From positions 224 through 47,825 of the forward strand of contig NZ_WMJX01000022.1 in NCBI RefSeq assembly GCF_009711045.1: a stretch of DNA of 47,602 bases, read 5' to 3'. A program made the position numbers and the translations under genes. This DNA comes from Myroides albus. GTDB taxonomy: Bacteria > Bacteroidota > Bacteroidia > Flavobacteriales > Flavobacteriaceae. Of the stretch, positions 23,997 through 33,131 are shown one piece after another. The first letter of the stretch is position 1. Each line of letters opens with the position of its first letter. The notes under the pieces were generated by a model, which saw only the letters and a list, made by a program, of their open reading frames with translations, did no database searches and had not been told where the DNA came from.

Positions 23997-26003
23997 TTAG
24001 GATTTGCTTTTATTTAAAAGATGGGCCAAATCAGGATCGTTTTCAATTCTTAAAAGCTCATTTTTTATAATCTTTTCAATGTCTTTTTTGATTTGGTTGT
24101 AGTTATCTTGAATTGCTTTGTCTAGAAAGTCTTCATTTTTGTAGTTTGTAAAAGAGGTTATAGTGGGGATTGTTTTGTAGTTTTTTTGCTCTTGATTGAC
24201 TTTGTTTGTGTCTATTTTAATGTGAGCATGGAAGATTTTCTGCTCTATTTTTTGATCAAAGTTATCAGCCACGGCCCCAACGAAGATTCCTTGACTAAGA
24301 GTGGATATTTTCGAGGAAGGTATTAACATATCTAATTGAGTGGATATTGAAGAAGATCTATCGTATCTATTAATTGATATGCTTTGACGCTTTTGTAGAA
24401 TTTTTCCAAATCTCTCGGATAATTGTTTGGCTGTTTCACCAACTACTTGACCTGAAAATATATTTCCCACTGTGTTTTGAATAACTTTACTTTCTTTGTC
24501 TCCATAGTCTCTATTTAGTTGAGAGAAGTCTTGAAATCCTAAACATACTGCTACTTTATTACTTCTAGCCGTGGCTATTAAATTGTCGAGTCCTCTGAAG
24601 TAAATTGTAGGTAACTCATCTATAATAACAGCGCTTTTTAGTTTATCTTTTTGATTGATTAGTTTTACAATTCTTGAATTGTAAAGTCCTAATGCAGCTG
24701 AGTAAATATTTTGTCTATCCGGGTTATTGCCAACACACAATATCTTAGGTTCTTCTGGATTATTGATATCAAGGCTGAAGTCATCTCCACTCATAACCCA
24801 GTAAAGTGAGGGTGATATCATTCGCGATAAAGGGATTTTAGCCGAGGCTATTTGACCTTGTAGTTGTTCTTGCGCGCCACCTTGCCATGCGTCCATAAAG
24901 GCAGATAGGTAATTCTCTAAAGAGGGATAGCTTGTTAAAATGGTAAATACATCTTTATACTTTTTGTTTAGTAGTTCTATGGCATGAGGAAAGCTACAAT
25001 ACTTACCTTTTTTGTAGATTTTCAAAAACCAAATTATTGCCGCTAACAGGATAATTGGCGATTCAACAAAAAAATCTCCTTGTTTTTGAATCCATGATCT
25101 ATTTAAATTAAGCATAATGGTATAAGCCGATTCATAGGCATCGGATATGTCTTTTATAAACTTGGAGTTTATAGGGTTGCACCTGTGACTTTTTCTGGGG
25201 TTATCAAAGTTAATAACATAGAATTTGGGCTTTACTTTGTATTTATCGCTATGTAAAAGTAGATGATTATAAGCTATAGTGGATAGGTCATCAAATTTAA
25301 AGTCATAGATATACATTGAAAACCCTTTTTCGATTAATTGCTTGATATAGCTGTTAATAACCGCAAAGCTTTTACCCGAACCTGGTGTACCCAGAACAAT
25401 GGTGGCTCTAAAAGGGTTAATAATGTTTATCCAACCTTTGTGCGTTTTGTTTTTATATAAAAACTCAGTGGGTAAGTTAACCGAATATTTATTTTCAATA
25501 AGACGGGTTTCTTGCCAAAAGCTTTCATTTTCAAAATTAAATACATCTTCAAGTAAATCATCTGATAAAAGCCTACTTATCCAAGCTCCTGATATTAGAA
25601 GAAGTAGGTATCCTAAAAAAGTGCTTAAAATATAAGTGATATTTGACAGGGTAGATTGATAGTCAAGTAACCAAAAGTTTAAAAAGTATAATATAAAACC
25701 AACAAAGAACACAAAAAATATTTTTCTTAGAGTTATCAACGGATCTTTTACACCTTTTTGTCCCCAAAGACTTAGAGCTAGCAAAACAAAACAACAGAGT
25801 TTTGTAACTAAAGGATGATAGAAAAGAAAAGAGTGTTTATTAAAGCCTAAAAGTATTTGGTTTACAACCAGACTATAGATGTTAGTCTTAACAAACAAGT
25901 AGTAGCAATACCAGTATAGGTGAATAAGTAATAGTAGAATACTAACTGCTCTTAATAATGAAAGAATTTTAGATAGCGCTTTTAAATCATCTTCACTTTG
26001 CAT
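23997..26003 (-). CDS. TraG/VirD4-type coupling protein (MobC-like, YWFCY domain)
   Basis: A 668-residue conjugative coupling ATPase. The N-terminus has several transmembrane helices (about 15-35, 60-75, 90-110, 120-145) with a YWYCY motif at residues 30-34, the Bacteroidota YWFCY signature. Walker A is GTPGSGKS at about 203-210; Walker B is SAVIIDELP at about 455-463, followed by a sensor region (ATARSNKVAVCLGFQDFSQL). It delivers relaxase-bound DNA to a type IV secretion channel at the inner membrane. It is transcribed toward the topoisomerase-like gene. No other secretion-channel genes are visible, so transfer would depend on a helper element. A hairpin with 16-17-base arms lies directly upstream at 26018-26063. 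Confidence 0.93.
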   Translation of the reverse strand: MQSEDDLKALSKILSLLRAVSILLLLIHLYWYCYYLFVKTNIYSLVVNQILLGFNKHSFLFYHPLVTKLCCFVLLALSLWGQKGVKDPLITLRKIFFVFFVGFILYFLNFWLLDYQSTLSNITYILSTFLGYLLLLISGAWISRLLSDDLLEDVFNFENESFWQETRLIENKYSVNLPTEFLYKNKTHKGWINIINPFRATIVLGTPGSGKSFAVINSYIKQLIEKGFSMYIYDFKFDDLSTIAYNHLLLHSDKYKVKPKFYVINFDNPRKSHRCNPINSKFIKDISDAYESAYTIMLNLNRSWIQKQGDFFVESPIILLAAIIWFLKIYKKGKYCSFPHAIELLNKKYKDVFTILTSYPSLENYLSAFMDAWQGGAQEQLQGQIASAKIPLSRMISPSLYWVMSGDDFSLDINNPEEPKILCVGNNPDRQNIYSAALGLYNSRIVKLINQKDKLKSAVIIDELPTIYFRGLDNLIATARSNKVAVCLGFQDFSQLNRDYGDKESKVIQNTVGNIFSGQVVGETAKQLSERFGKILQKRQSISINRYDRSSSISTQLDMLIPSSKISTLSQGIFVGAVADNFDQKIEQKIFHAHIKIDTNKVNQEQKNYKTIPTITSFTNYKNEDFLDKAIQDNYNQIKKDIEKIIKNELLRIENDPDLAHLLNKSKS

Positions 26004-26017
26004 AGCATATTAATTAG

Positions 26018-26063
26018 TGGGTTAGAATTAAAAGTACAAAGCCTTGTTTTAATTCTTAACCCA
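26018..26063. repeat. Long inverted repeat upstream of coupling-protein gene
   Basis: TGGGTTAGAATTAAAA (26018-26033) pairs with its complement at 26047-26063 apart from one bulged base; loop 13 bases. It starts 15 bases before the minus-strand coupling-protein start codon. Candidate operator or end of the mobile module. Confidence 0.55.
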
Positions 26064-26350
26064 TGACCTTGTATTGTACTGTTTGTCCTTTTAAAACCTA
26101 TGCTTGTAAGTCAATTGTATCAGTGCTCAGTAATTTGATTATAATAATTAACATTTTAGAGTTTTCTTAAATTAACTCACTTATGATAGCTATTTATTTT
26201 TATTAAAGTATTTAAAATTTGTAATTAAAGTCTAATACGATTCTTTGTTTGAGTGAGTGATTATAAATGAAATAAAATGTCTTTTACTAAAAGAAAGTGA
26301 GTGTCTACGGAATTTTTAGGAAAATTCAAGGTTATATAATGTGAATACCG

Positions 26351-26358
26351 TACTTTTG
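26351..26358 (+). promoter_or_regulatory. Promoter -7 element TACTTTTG for polysaccharide cluster
   Basis: Exact match to the Bacteroidota TAnnTTTG -7 consensus, 98 bases before the first gene of the polysaccharide cluster. No convincing TTTG -33 element at the usual distance. It would give a leader of about 90 bases that holds the palindrome at 26425-26436. Confidence 0.45.
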
Positions 26359-26455
26359 TTTTTTCGTTGTAAAAGGACAATTTTTTGACTAAATACGACG
26401 TTTGGAAAAGGAATAAAAGTTGTTGCTTTGCAAAGCGGCAATAAATAAAAATGTT

Positions 26456-27799
26456 ATGAGTAAAGAATATAAAATCGCTGTCATAGGTCAAGGCTATGTT
26501 GGTTTACCTTTGGCATTAGCCTTTGCTAAACACTATTCTGTTGTGGGGTATGATATTAAAAAAGAAAGAGTAGAGCAACTTAAACAAGGGGTGGACCTAA
26601 CTAAAGAGGTAGAAATTGACCAGTTAAAAGTCTCTCTTTTGGAATATCAGACTTCAGGAGGAATACGGGGGTATTTGCCAAGTTACACTTTAGAGGATTT
26701 GGCTCAAGCCAATGTTTTCATCATAACTGTTCCAACGCCAATCAACCAGTTTAATGCACCAGATTTGTCTCCGTTAAAAGGAGCTTCGAAACTCATCGCC
26801 TCTGTGATTAAAAAAGGAGATATTGTGATTTACGAATCGACAGTATATCCAGGATGTACAGAAGAAGAGTGTATTCCTGTTATTGAGCAGTTTTCAACGC
26901 TTAAGTTCAATCAAGATTTTTACGTAGGTTATTCACCAGAGCGCATTAACCCTGGAGATAAAGTCAATACCTTAGAGACAATTGTCAAAGTAACTTCAGG
27001 TAGTACACCAATTGTCGCAGAAGAAATAGACCTATTATACCGCATGATTATCAAAGCGGGCACCCATAAAGCACCTTCGTTAAAAGTAGCAGAAGCTGCA
27101 AAGGTGATAGAGAACGCTCAGCGCGATGTCAATATCTCTTTTGTCAATGAATTAGCCCTGATCTTCGATAGAATTGGAATAGATACCCAAGATGTTTTAG
27201 AGGCAGCAGGAACTAAATTCAATTTCCTTAAATACAAACCAGGATTAGTAGGAGGACACTGTATATCAGTAGATCCGTATTACTTAGCACATAAAGCCAT
27301 TCAAGTTGGGTATTACCCTGATGTGATTTTATCAGGACGTCGTGTGAACGATGAGATTCCTGTATTTATTGCGAGTAAGGTGGTGAAATTAATGATACAA
27401 AAGGGGATAGACGTGAGTCGCTCTAGAGTATTGTTATTGGGTTTTGCCTTTAAGGAGAACTGTCCAGATACACGTAATACCAAGGTGGCTAAGATCTATG
27501 AGGAATTAGTTTCTTATGGTATCGAGGTTGATGTATATGATCCATGGGTAAACCCTGAGGAGGTGAGAGAAGAATACGGGATTGAGGTGATAACCACTAT
27601 TGATGAAGTTGAAAAAAGAGTGTATCAAACAAGTGATCATCGTTTACCTTCTACGAATAAACATTATGAGGGAGTAGTTTTAACTACTGCACATACTGAT
27701 TTTCGTGCACTTGACATCGAGAATATGATATCTTCACCAGCGGTTATCTATGATGCGAAAGCAGCATTAGATAGAGAAATAATAGATAGTAGATTGTAA
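26456..27799 (+). CDS. Nucleotide sugar dehydrogenase (UDP-GlcNAc/GalNAc 6-dehydrogenase type)
   Basis: A 447-residue NAD-dependent UDP-sugar 6-dehydrogenase of the WbpA/TviB group. N-terminal Rossmann motif GQGYVGLPLALA; catalytic Cys in GLVGGHCISVDPY; C-terminal UDP-binding domain (LLLGFAFKENCPDTRNTK). The GVDLTKEVE insertion after the Rossmann fold suits enzymes that act on UDP-GlcNAc or UDP-GalNAc. It oxidises C6 to give a UDP-N-acetylhexosaminuronic acid. The start at 26456 (MSKEYKIAVIG) gives the usual short N-terminus; an upstream start would add a 12-residue extension. First gene of the polysaccharide cluster; the UDP-GlcNAc 2-epimerase follows 27 bases later. Confidence 0.93.
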   Translation: MSKEYKIAVIGQGYVGLPLALAFAKHYSVVGYDIKKERVEQLKQGVDLTKEVEIDQLKVSLLEYQTSGGIRGYLPSYTLEDLAQANVFIITVPTPINQFNAPDLSPLKGASKLIASVIKKGDIVIYESTVYPGCTEEECIPVIEQFSTLKFNQDFYVGYSPERINPGDKVNTLETIVKVTSGSTPIVAEEIDLLYRMIIKAGTHKAPSLKVAEAAKVIENAQRDVNISFVNELALIFDRIGIDTQDVLEAAGTKFNFLKYKPGLVGGHCISVDPYYLAHKAIQVGYYPDVILSGRRVNDEIPVFIASKVVKLMIQKGIDVSRSRVLLLGFAFKENCPDTRNTKVAKIYEELVSYGIEVDVYDPWVNPEEVREEYGIEVITTIDEVEKRVYQTSDHRLPSTNKHYEGVVLTTAHTDFRALDIENMISSPAVIYDAKAALDREIIDSRL

Positions 27800-27826
27800 T
27801 AATATTTAAGTATAGAGAAGCATAAA

Positions 27827-28948
27827 ATGAAAAAGAATTTAATTGTATTTGGTACAAGGCCAGAGGCTATTAAAATGGCTCCACTGGTAAAAGAGTTTAA
27901 AAAGCACAATGATCAGTTTGACACTCGTGTATGTGTAACTGCGCAACACAGAGAGATGCTTGACCAAGTTTTAGAGTTTTTTGATATCGTACCTGAATAC
28001 GATTTGAATTTAATGAAGCCTAATCAGAATTTATATTCTTTAACAGGAGATATTATCACAGGATTAAAGCCTGTTTTAGAGGAGTTCAAGCCTGATTATG
28101 TTTATGTTCATGGGGACACTACTACTACAATGTCAGCGAGTATTGCAGCTTTTTATAGTGGAGCTGAAGTGTGTCACGTTGAGGCAGGGCTTAGAACCCA
28201 CAATAAGCGTGCTCCTTTCCCAGAAGAAATCAATCGTCAGATTACTGGTCGTGTAACAGATTACCACTTTGCACCAACTCAAGCTTCTCAAGAGAATTTA
28301 TTAAGGGAGAATATATCTCAAAAGAATATCTTAATTACAGGAAATACTGTGATTGATGCTTTATTAGAGAGTGTAGAACGAGTAGAAGATTTAGAAAACG
28401 AAGAAATTATACAATTAAAACAAATTGTTGATTCTTCTAGGAAATTAATACTTGTTACAGGTCATAGACGTGAGAATCATGGAGATGGCTTTATTCGCAT
28501 TTGTGAGGCGCTAAAGGAAATAGCTTTAACACATACTGATGTTCAAATTATATATCCAGTACATTTAAACCCGAATGTAAAAGGGCCAGTTTATGATATA
28601 CTTTCAGGGATTGACAATATCAAATTAATTAATCCATTAGCTTATCCTTCTTTTGTTTGGTTGATGAATAAAAGTTATATGATTGTAACGGATAGTGGAG
28701 GAGTACAAGAAGAAGCACCAAGTCTTGGAAAGCCTGTTTTAGTTATGCGTGATACAACAGAGCGTCCTGAAGCAGTAGCAGCAGGGACTGTGATTTTGGT
28801 AGGAACAAGTAAAGACAAAATTGTTAAAGAGGCGAATAGTTTATTGACAGATACAAATCGTTATGCGAAGATGTCAGCTCTACACAATCCTTACGGAGAT
28901 GGAAAAGCATGTGAACGTATAGTAGAGTTTATTGGGAAATTAAAGTAA
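27827..28948 (+). CDS. wecB: UDP-N-acetylglucosamine 2-epimerase (non-hydrolysing)
   Basis: A 373-residue GT-B-fold epimerase that interconverts UDP-GlcNAc and UDP-ManNAc in the cytoplasm. Seen motifs: GTRPEAIKMAPL at the N-terminus, HGDTTT (Asp97), VEAGLRT, FPEEINRQI, TGHRREN and DSGGVQEEAPSLGKPVLV, all characteristic of WecB/MnaA; length is normal. It is followed by a UDP-ManNAc dehydrogenase gene (36 bases), so together they should make UDP-ManNAcA. The symbol follows E. coli usage; the local gene name could differ. Confidence 0.95.
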   Translation: MKKNLIVFGTRPEAIKMAPLVKEFKKHNDQFDTRVCVTAQHREMLDQVLEFFDIVPEYDLNLMKPNQNLYSLTGDIITGLKPVLEEFKPDYVYVHGDTTTTMSASIAAFYSGAEVCHVEAGLRTHNKRAPFPEEINRQITGRVTDYHFAPTQASQENLLRENISQKNILITGNTVIDALLESVERVEDLENEEIIQLKQIVDSSRKLILVTGHRRENHGDGFIRICEALKEIALTHTDVQIIYPVHLNPNVKGPVYDILSGIDNIKLINPLAYPSFVWLMNKSYMIVTDSGGVQEEAPSLGKPVLVMRDTTERPEAVAAGTVILVGTSKDKIVKEANSLLTDTNRYAKMSALHNPYGDGKACERIVEFIGKLK

Positions 28949-28984
28949 GAAAATAAAGTTATTTGTAATAGAAAAAATATAGTG

Positions 28985-30196
28985 ATGAGTACACAAGTAG
29001 TAACAATAGGTTTAGGTTATATTGGGTTACCAACCTCTGCATTAATAGCTCAAAATAAGATTGCAGTGCATGGTGTGGATATTTCACAGCATGTAGTAGA
29101 TACAATTAACGCAGGTAAGATTCATATTGTAGAACCTGATTTAGACAAGGCGGTGGCAGAAGCTGTACAGGCAGGTTATTTAAAAGCAGCAACAACTCCT
29201 ATTGAAGCCAATACATATTTAATTGTTGTTCCTACTCCTTTTAAAGGAAATCACGAACCAGATATTTCATATGTAAAAGCGGCGACTACAGCTATACTTC
29301 CATTATTGAAAGAAGGTGATTTATATATCATCGAGTCTACCTCTCCTGTGGGTACGACAGAAAAGATGATGGAATATATCTTTACAGAACGCCCAGAGCT
29401 TGAAGGTAAGATATTTTTAGCTTATTGTCCCGAGCGTGTATTGCCAGGAAATGTAATGTATGAATTAGTACATAATGACCGTGTTATTGGTGGTGTTAAT
29501 GAAGCTTCTACCCAAAAGGCTGTAGCATTCTATAGCCAATTTGTCAAAGGAACCTTACACAAAACAAATGCGCGTACAGCAGAGATGTGTAAGCTGACAG
29601 AAAACTCTTCTCGCGACGTGCAAATTGCATTTGCTAATGAGTTATCGCTTATTTGTGATAAAGCAGGGATTAATGTATGGGAATTAATCGAATTAGCAAA
29701 TAAACATCCACGAGTAAATATCTTGCAACCAGGATGTGGAGTAGGGGGGCATTGTATTGCAGTAGATCCATACTTTATCGTATCTGAATTTCCTATGGAA
29801 TCAAGAATTATTGGTCAAGCTCGTGAGATTAATAATTATAAGTCATTTTGGTGTGCAGAGAAAGTAAAGTCAGCTCGCTTAGAATTTGAGCTAAAACAAG
29901 GTCGTCAACCTGCTATTGCAGTAATGGGATTAGCATTTAAACCAAATATTGACGATTTGCGTGAGTCACCAGCTATTTATATAGCAGAGCGTATTTTACA
30001 AGACTCTGGAGATGCAGATTTGTTTATTGTAGAGCCAAATGTACATGATCATAAAGTGTTTAAATTAACAGACTATAAAGAAGCTATAGAAAAAGCAGAT
30101 ATCATTGTGTTCTTAGTGGCGCATAATGAGTTTAAAGCATTGGAAATTCCCCAAGATAAAGTAGTGTTGGATTTTTGTGGAATTAAAAGACTTTAG
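28985..30196 (+). CDS. wecC: UDP-N-acetyl-D-mannosamine dehydrogenase
   Basis: A 403-residue NAD-dependent dehydrogenase that converts UDP-ManNAc to UDP-ManNAcA. Rossmann motif TIGLGYIGLPTSA; WecC-type segments (HIVEPDLDKAV, CPERVLPGNVMYELVHNDRVIGG); catalytic Cys in GVGGHCIAVDPY; C-terminal domain (AVMGLAFKPNIDDLRESPA). It is distinct from the other dehydrogenase of the cluster at 26456. ATG 28985 is preferred; a GTG immediately before it would add one residue. Directly downstream of wecB, with which it forms the ManNAcA pathway. Confidence 0.95.
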   Translation: MSTQVVTIGLGYIGLPTSALIAQNKIAVHGVDISQHVVDTINAGKIHIVEPDLDKAVAEAVQAGYLKAATTPIEANTYLIVVPTPFKGNHEPDISYVKAATTAILPLLKEGDLYIIESTSPVGTTEKMMEYIFTERPELEGKIFLAYCPERVLPGNVMYELVHNDRVIGGVNEASTQKAVAFYSQFVKGTLHKTNARTAEMCKLTENSSRDVQIAFANELSLICDKAGINVWELIELANKHPRVNILQPGCGVGGHCIAVDPYFIVSEFPMESRIIGQAREINNYKSFWCAEKVKSARLEFELKQGRQPAIAVMGLAFKPNIDDLRESPAIYIAERILQDSGDADLFIVEPNVHDHKVFKLTDYKEAIEKADIIVFLVAHNEFKALEIPQDKVVLDFCGIKRL

Positions 30197-30197
30197 A

Positions 30198-30752
30198 ATG
30201 CATTTAATATTTAAAATTTTTGATAGAATTTTTAGATTTACTAGGGGTTTCTTTTTTTATTCTTATGTAAAGTTATGTGGGGGTACTATTAAAAGTATTC
30301 CGAGAATAGGTAAAAATGTAATATGGAAATATCCACCTCATAAAGGTGTTTCTTTTGGTTTTAATTTAGATATTGGTAGCAATTCTTTTATAGAAGTACC
30401 TAAAGGTAGTACTTTAAAAGTTGGAGATAATGTTAAGTTTACTTTTAATGTTGTTATTTCAGCGTTAAATAGAGTCGAGATTGGTAACGATACTTTAATT
30501 GCTGAGTTTTGCAGTTTAAGAGATTCTACTCATAAAACGGAAAAATTCTCACCTATTAGAAAGCAAGATGCTTTATATGGAAATATTATTGTTGGTAATG
30601 ATGTTTGGATTGGTAGAAATTGTACTATTCTTATGAATGTAGTACTTGACGATGGATGTATTATAGGTGCTAATTCTTTATGTTCTAAGAATAGATTTAA
30701 AAAGAATTGTGTTTACATTGGAGTTCCTGCAAAATTTTTAAAAAACAGATAA
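30198..30752 (+). CDS. Acyltransferase of the hexapeptide-repeat family
   Basis: A 184-residue left-handed beta-helix (LbH) acyltransferase. Seen features: hexapeptide-like repeats through residues 60-175 (IGSNSFIEVPKGSTLKVGDNVKF, VGNDVWIGRNCTILMNVVL, DGCIIGANSLCSKN), a catalytic-type His in RDSTHKTE and the closing GVPAKFLK. It probably O-acetylates the polysaccharide or a precursor; the substrate is unknown. The ATG at 30198 follows the wecC stop by 1 base; an upstream in-frame GTG would overlap wecC by 20 bases and is less likely. From here the genes become visibly more A+T-rich than the sugar-dehydrogenase genes. Confidence 0.88.
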   Translation: MHLIFKIFDRIFRFTRGFFFYSYVKLCGGTIKSIPRIGKNVIWKYPPHKGVSFGFNLDIGSNSFIEVPKGSTLKVGDNVKFTFNVVISALNRVEIGNDTLIAEFCSLRDSTHKTEKFSPIRKQDALYGNIIVGNDVWIGRNCTILMNVVLDDGCIIGANSLCSKNRFKKNCVYIGVPAKFLKNR

Positions 30753-30763
30753 AATATAATTTA

Positions 30764-31861
30764 ATGAGGGTTTTAGTAGCAGTTCAAACATATTCAGTGC
30801 CTGGAATGAAGGTTTCTCATTTCTTTGTACAAGTTAGAAATCTATATTATAAAAAATTTGGGTTAGATATAGATGTGTTGAATTTTAGTACCAAAGAGGA
30901 TTATGTAATTGATGATATAAAGGTATATTCGAAAAATAGTGCTTTAGTAAGAGTTAAGAAAGGCGAATATGATATTTTAATATCCCATCAACCAAATTTG
31001 AGGAGTCATTTGTTTTTCTTTTTAAAGTATAGCAAGTATTTTAAAAAGAAAATTCATGTGTTTCATGGACATGAAGTGTTAAATGTTAGAAAAGTGTATT
31101 CTAAGCCTTATAGTTTTGATAAATCTAATAAGTTTTTTAAGAATATTTTTCAAAGTACTTATGATAATTTAAAGTTAATTATATGGAACAAAGTTTATAG
31201 TAGGGATATTGTCAATACACATTATTTATTTGTTAGTAATTGGATGTACGACGAGTTTTTAAAATGGACAAAAGTCGATAAAAATACTTTTGATAGAGTA
31301 TCTTCAATAACATATAACTGTGTAGGTGAATATTTTGAAACGAATAATTATTCATTATTGCTTCCTAAAGAATTTGATTTTATCACTATAAGAGGTAATT
31401 TAAATGGTTCTAAATATTGTATAGATTTAATAAACGATTTAGCTTATAATAATCCTAACATGAGTTTTCTTGTTGTAGGTAAAGGAACTGTTTGGAATTA
31501 CATTAAGAAAGCACCAAATATTACTTGGTTAGATACTTTTTTGACACATGATGAAATTATAAAGTTGTTGGATAAGAGTAAATGTGCTTTAATGCCAACA
31601 AGAACTGATGCTCAAGGATTAATGATGTGTGAAATGGCAACATTTGGTATACCTGTAATTACTTCTGATATAAAAGTTTGTCATGAGGTTTTTGATGATT
31701 TTGAAAATGTAAAGTTTATTGATAATAACGATTTAAAAACAGATTTAGAAGTAATTTTAAAAGAGTTAGAAGCAGGCTTACCTTATACTAAAAACACAAA
31801 GTATTTTGCTGAAAATACTGTGGTTAAGGAAGTGAAATTAATTCGTGATTTTTTTAAATAA
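30764..31861 (+). CDS. Glycosyltransferase, GT4-like
   Basis: A 365-residue GT-B-fold glycosyltransferase. The N-terminal acceptor half (MRVLVAVQTYSVPGMKVSHFF, VFHGHEVLN) and C-terminal donor half (FDFITIRGNLNGSKYCIDLI, FLVVGKG, ALMPTRTDAQGLMMCEMATFGIPVITSD) are recognisable; the last motif is the GT4 E-x7-E type nucleotide-binding region. It adds one sugar to the lipid-linked repeat unit at the cytoplasmic face. Donor and linkage are not readable. Start at ATG 30764 because the longer frame begins inside the acyltransferase gene. Confidence 0.88.
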   Translation: MRVLVAVQTYSVPGMKVSHFFVQVRNLYYKKFGLDIDVLNFSTKEDYVIDDIKVYSKNSALVRVKKGEYDILISHQPNLRSHLFFFLKYSKYFKKKIHVFHGHEVLNVRKVYSKPYSFDKSNKFFKNIFQSTYDNLKLIIWNKVYSRDIVNTHYLFVSNWMYDEFLKWTKVDKNTFDRVSSITYNCVGEYFETNNYSLLLPKEFDFITIRGNLNGSKYCIDLINDLAYNNPNMSFLVVGKGTVWNYIKKAPNITWLDTFLTHDEIIKLLDKSKCALMPTRTDAQGLMMCEMATFGIPVITSDIKVCHEVFDDFENVKFIDNNDLKTDLEVILKELEAGLPYTKNTKYFAENTVVKEVKLIRDFFK

Positions 31862-33130
31862 ATGGAGTATATATTTGGTGTTTTACAGCTACTATTAATT
31901 ATTGTAATCATTAAACGTGAATATGATAATAAGTCACCTGTTATCTTTATGTGGGCCACATTGTTAATTATGTTTGCTATTCCGCATTTTATAACAGTAT
32001 TGTTTAAAAGTTCTAATTATTCTGATAGCGTTTTATTTGAAGCTTCTGTTTTTGTAACTTTATTTTGTATAATATATTTATTATCACGTGTTTTATTGTT
32101 TAAAGCAAATAGAATCGTATTGAATTCAAATTTGTTTAGGATACCTATTAATAAAGAACAGATATTTACTATTTTATTAATAGGTTTATTCTTAGTTGTA
32201 GCATTTAAATTTTATATGATAGTAAAAACAGCAGGTAGTTTGTTTTCATCCTCTTGGGCAACTGGTCGTGAAATTTCTAATTCTGAAAATTATTTGTCGC
32301 TATCAAACTTAATTCTAAGTATGTATTATCCTTTTAGTTCTGTTTTATTACTTTCTTTAATTAATAAGAAGAGGAAATATGTTATTTGGAGTAGTTTAAT
32401 TATTATTTTATGCGTGTTAGTTACAAGAAATAGAATAGAAATTTTACCACTTTTAATAAGTTATATTTTATATTATATCTCAAAAGGAGCAAATTTATCT
32501 TTAAAAAAAATAGTCTATTTTTCGTTTGTTGGACTTGTAAGTATGTATCTTATTTATGCTCTTTTGATCTTCCGACACTATGGCACTTTTGGTGACTTTA
32601 TTAGTAATTTCGAATTTAATGATTTTAATTCTAGAATTTTTGATAAAGTTAGTGAAGGAGGCGAGTTGAATTTAAGGGAGGTTTTTTATTATTTCATAGA
32701 AAATGATAATAATTTTAAAGATTTTGAAAAAGGACATACTTATATTAGGATGTTATTAGTACTAATACCAACTAGTTTTTCTTTTGGAATTAAACCTCCT
32801 GATTTTGCAATTACTATGGGGGCTGCATATATGCCTTATTTACAAGGATTTAGTACTCATCCAACTTTATTTGGTGATGCTTATGCGAATTTAGGTGTTT
32901 TTGGATGTTTATTAGGTGTTTTCTGGGCGTTTTTTGCTTTTTTTTGGGATAATGTAATTCGTAATTTAAAATCTTCTTTAGCACGTGTTATGGTCGTCGT
33001 ATCTTTGTGTAGTTCATATATTATTATTGCACGTGGTTCCGTTTATAATGCTTTTGCTATATTTATTTTCGGTTTAATTATTATTTATTTTTACAGTATA
33101 GTCAGTAAAATTTTTTTATCAAAAGTTTAG
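31862..33130 (+). CDS. wzy: O-antigen/capsule polymerase (Wzy-type)
   Basis: A 422-residue integral membrane protein with about ten transmembrane segments and a large periplasmic loop (about 230-330). The motif VLVTRNRIEILPLLISY and the helix-rich, poorly conserved sequence are typical of Wzy polymerases, which join lipid-linked repeat units in the periplasm. Its start directly abuts the preceding stop (0 bases) and it precedes the flippase by 1 base. Assignment rests on topology and context more than on conserved residues. Confidence 0.8.
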   Translation: MEYIFGVLQLLLIIVIIKREYDNKSPVIFMWATLLIMFAIPHFITVLFKSSNYSDSVLFEASVFVTLFCIIYLLSRVLLFKANRIVLNSNLFRIPINKEQIFTILLIGLFLVVAFKFYMIVKTAGSLFSSSWATGREISNSENYLSLSNLILSMYYPFSSVLLLSLINKKRKYVIWSSLIIILCVLVTRNRIEILPLLISYILYYISKGANLSLKKIVYFSFVGLVSMYLIYALLIFRHYGTFGDFISNFEFNDFNSRIFDKVSEGGELNLREVFYYFIENDNNFKDFEKGHTYIRMLLVLIPTSFSFGIKPPDFAITMGAAYMPYLQGFSTHPTLFGDAYANLGVFGCLLGVFWAFFAFFWDNVIRNLKSSLARVMVVVSLCSSYIIIARGSVYNAFAIFIFGLIIIYFYSIVSKIFLSKV

Positions 33131-33131
33131 G

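Larger units (their letters stand above)
26004..26455. other. Intergenic region between coupling protein and polysaccharide cluster
   Basis: 452 bases. It contains the 26018-26063 hairpin, a GAATTTT/AAAATTC hairpin at 26310-26327, a TACTTTTG promoter element at 26351-26358 and the palindrome GCTTTGCAAAGC at 26425-26436. A boundary of the mobilization module probably lies here, but no flanking repeat could be identified. Confidence 0.5.

Noticed and set aside
16679..26003. Prophage or phage-satellite origin for the module.
   Set aside because: No capsid, terminase, portal, integrase or lysis genes; relaxase and coupling protein point to conjugative mobilization.
15901..26075. ACCTTGTATT occurs at 15901-15910 and 26066-26075, flanking the mobilization module as a possible attachment repeat.
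   Set aside because: A 10-base match between two A+T-rich stretches of this size is expected by chance, and the copies are not at clear gene or element boundaries.
26261..26491. A 76-codon minus-strand ORF upstream of the polysaccharide cluster.
   Set aside because: It overlaps the first dehydrogenase gene and the promoter region and has no recognisable sequence features.
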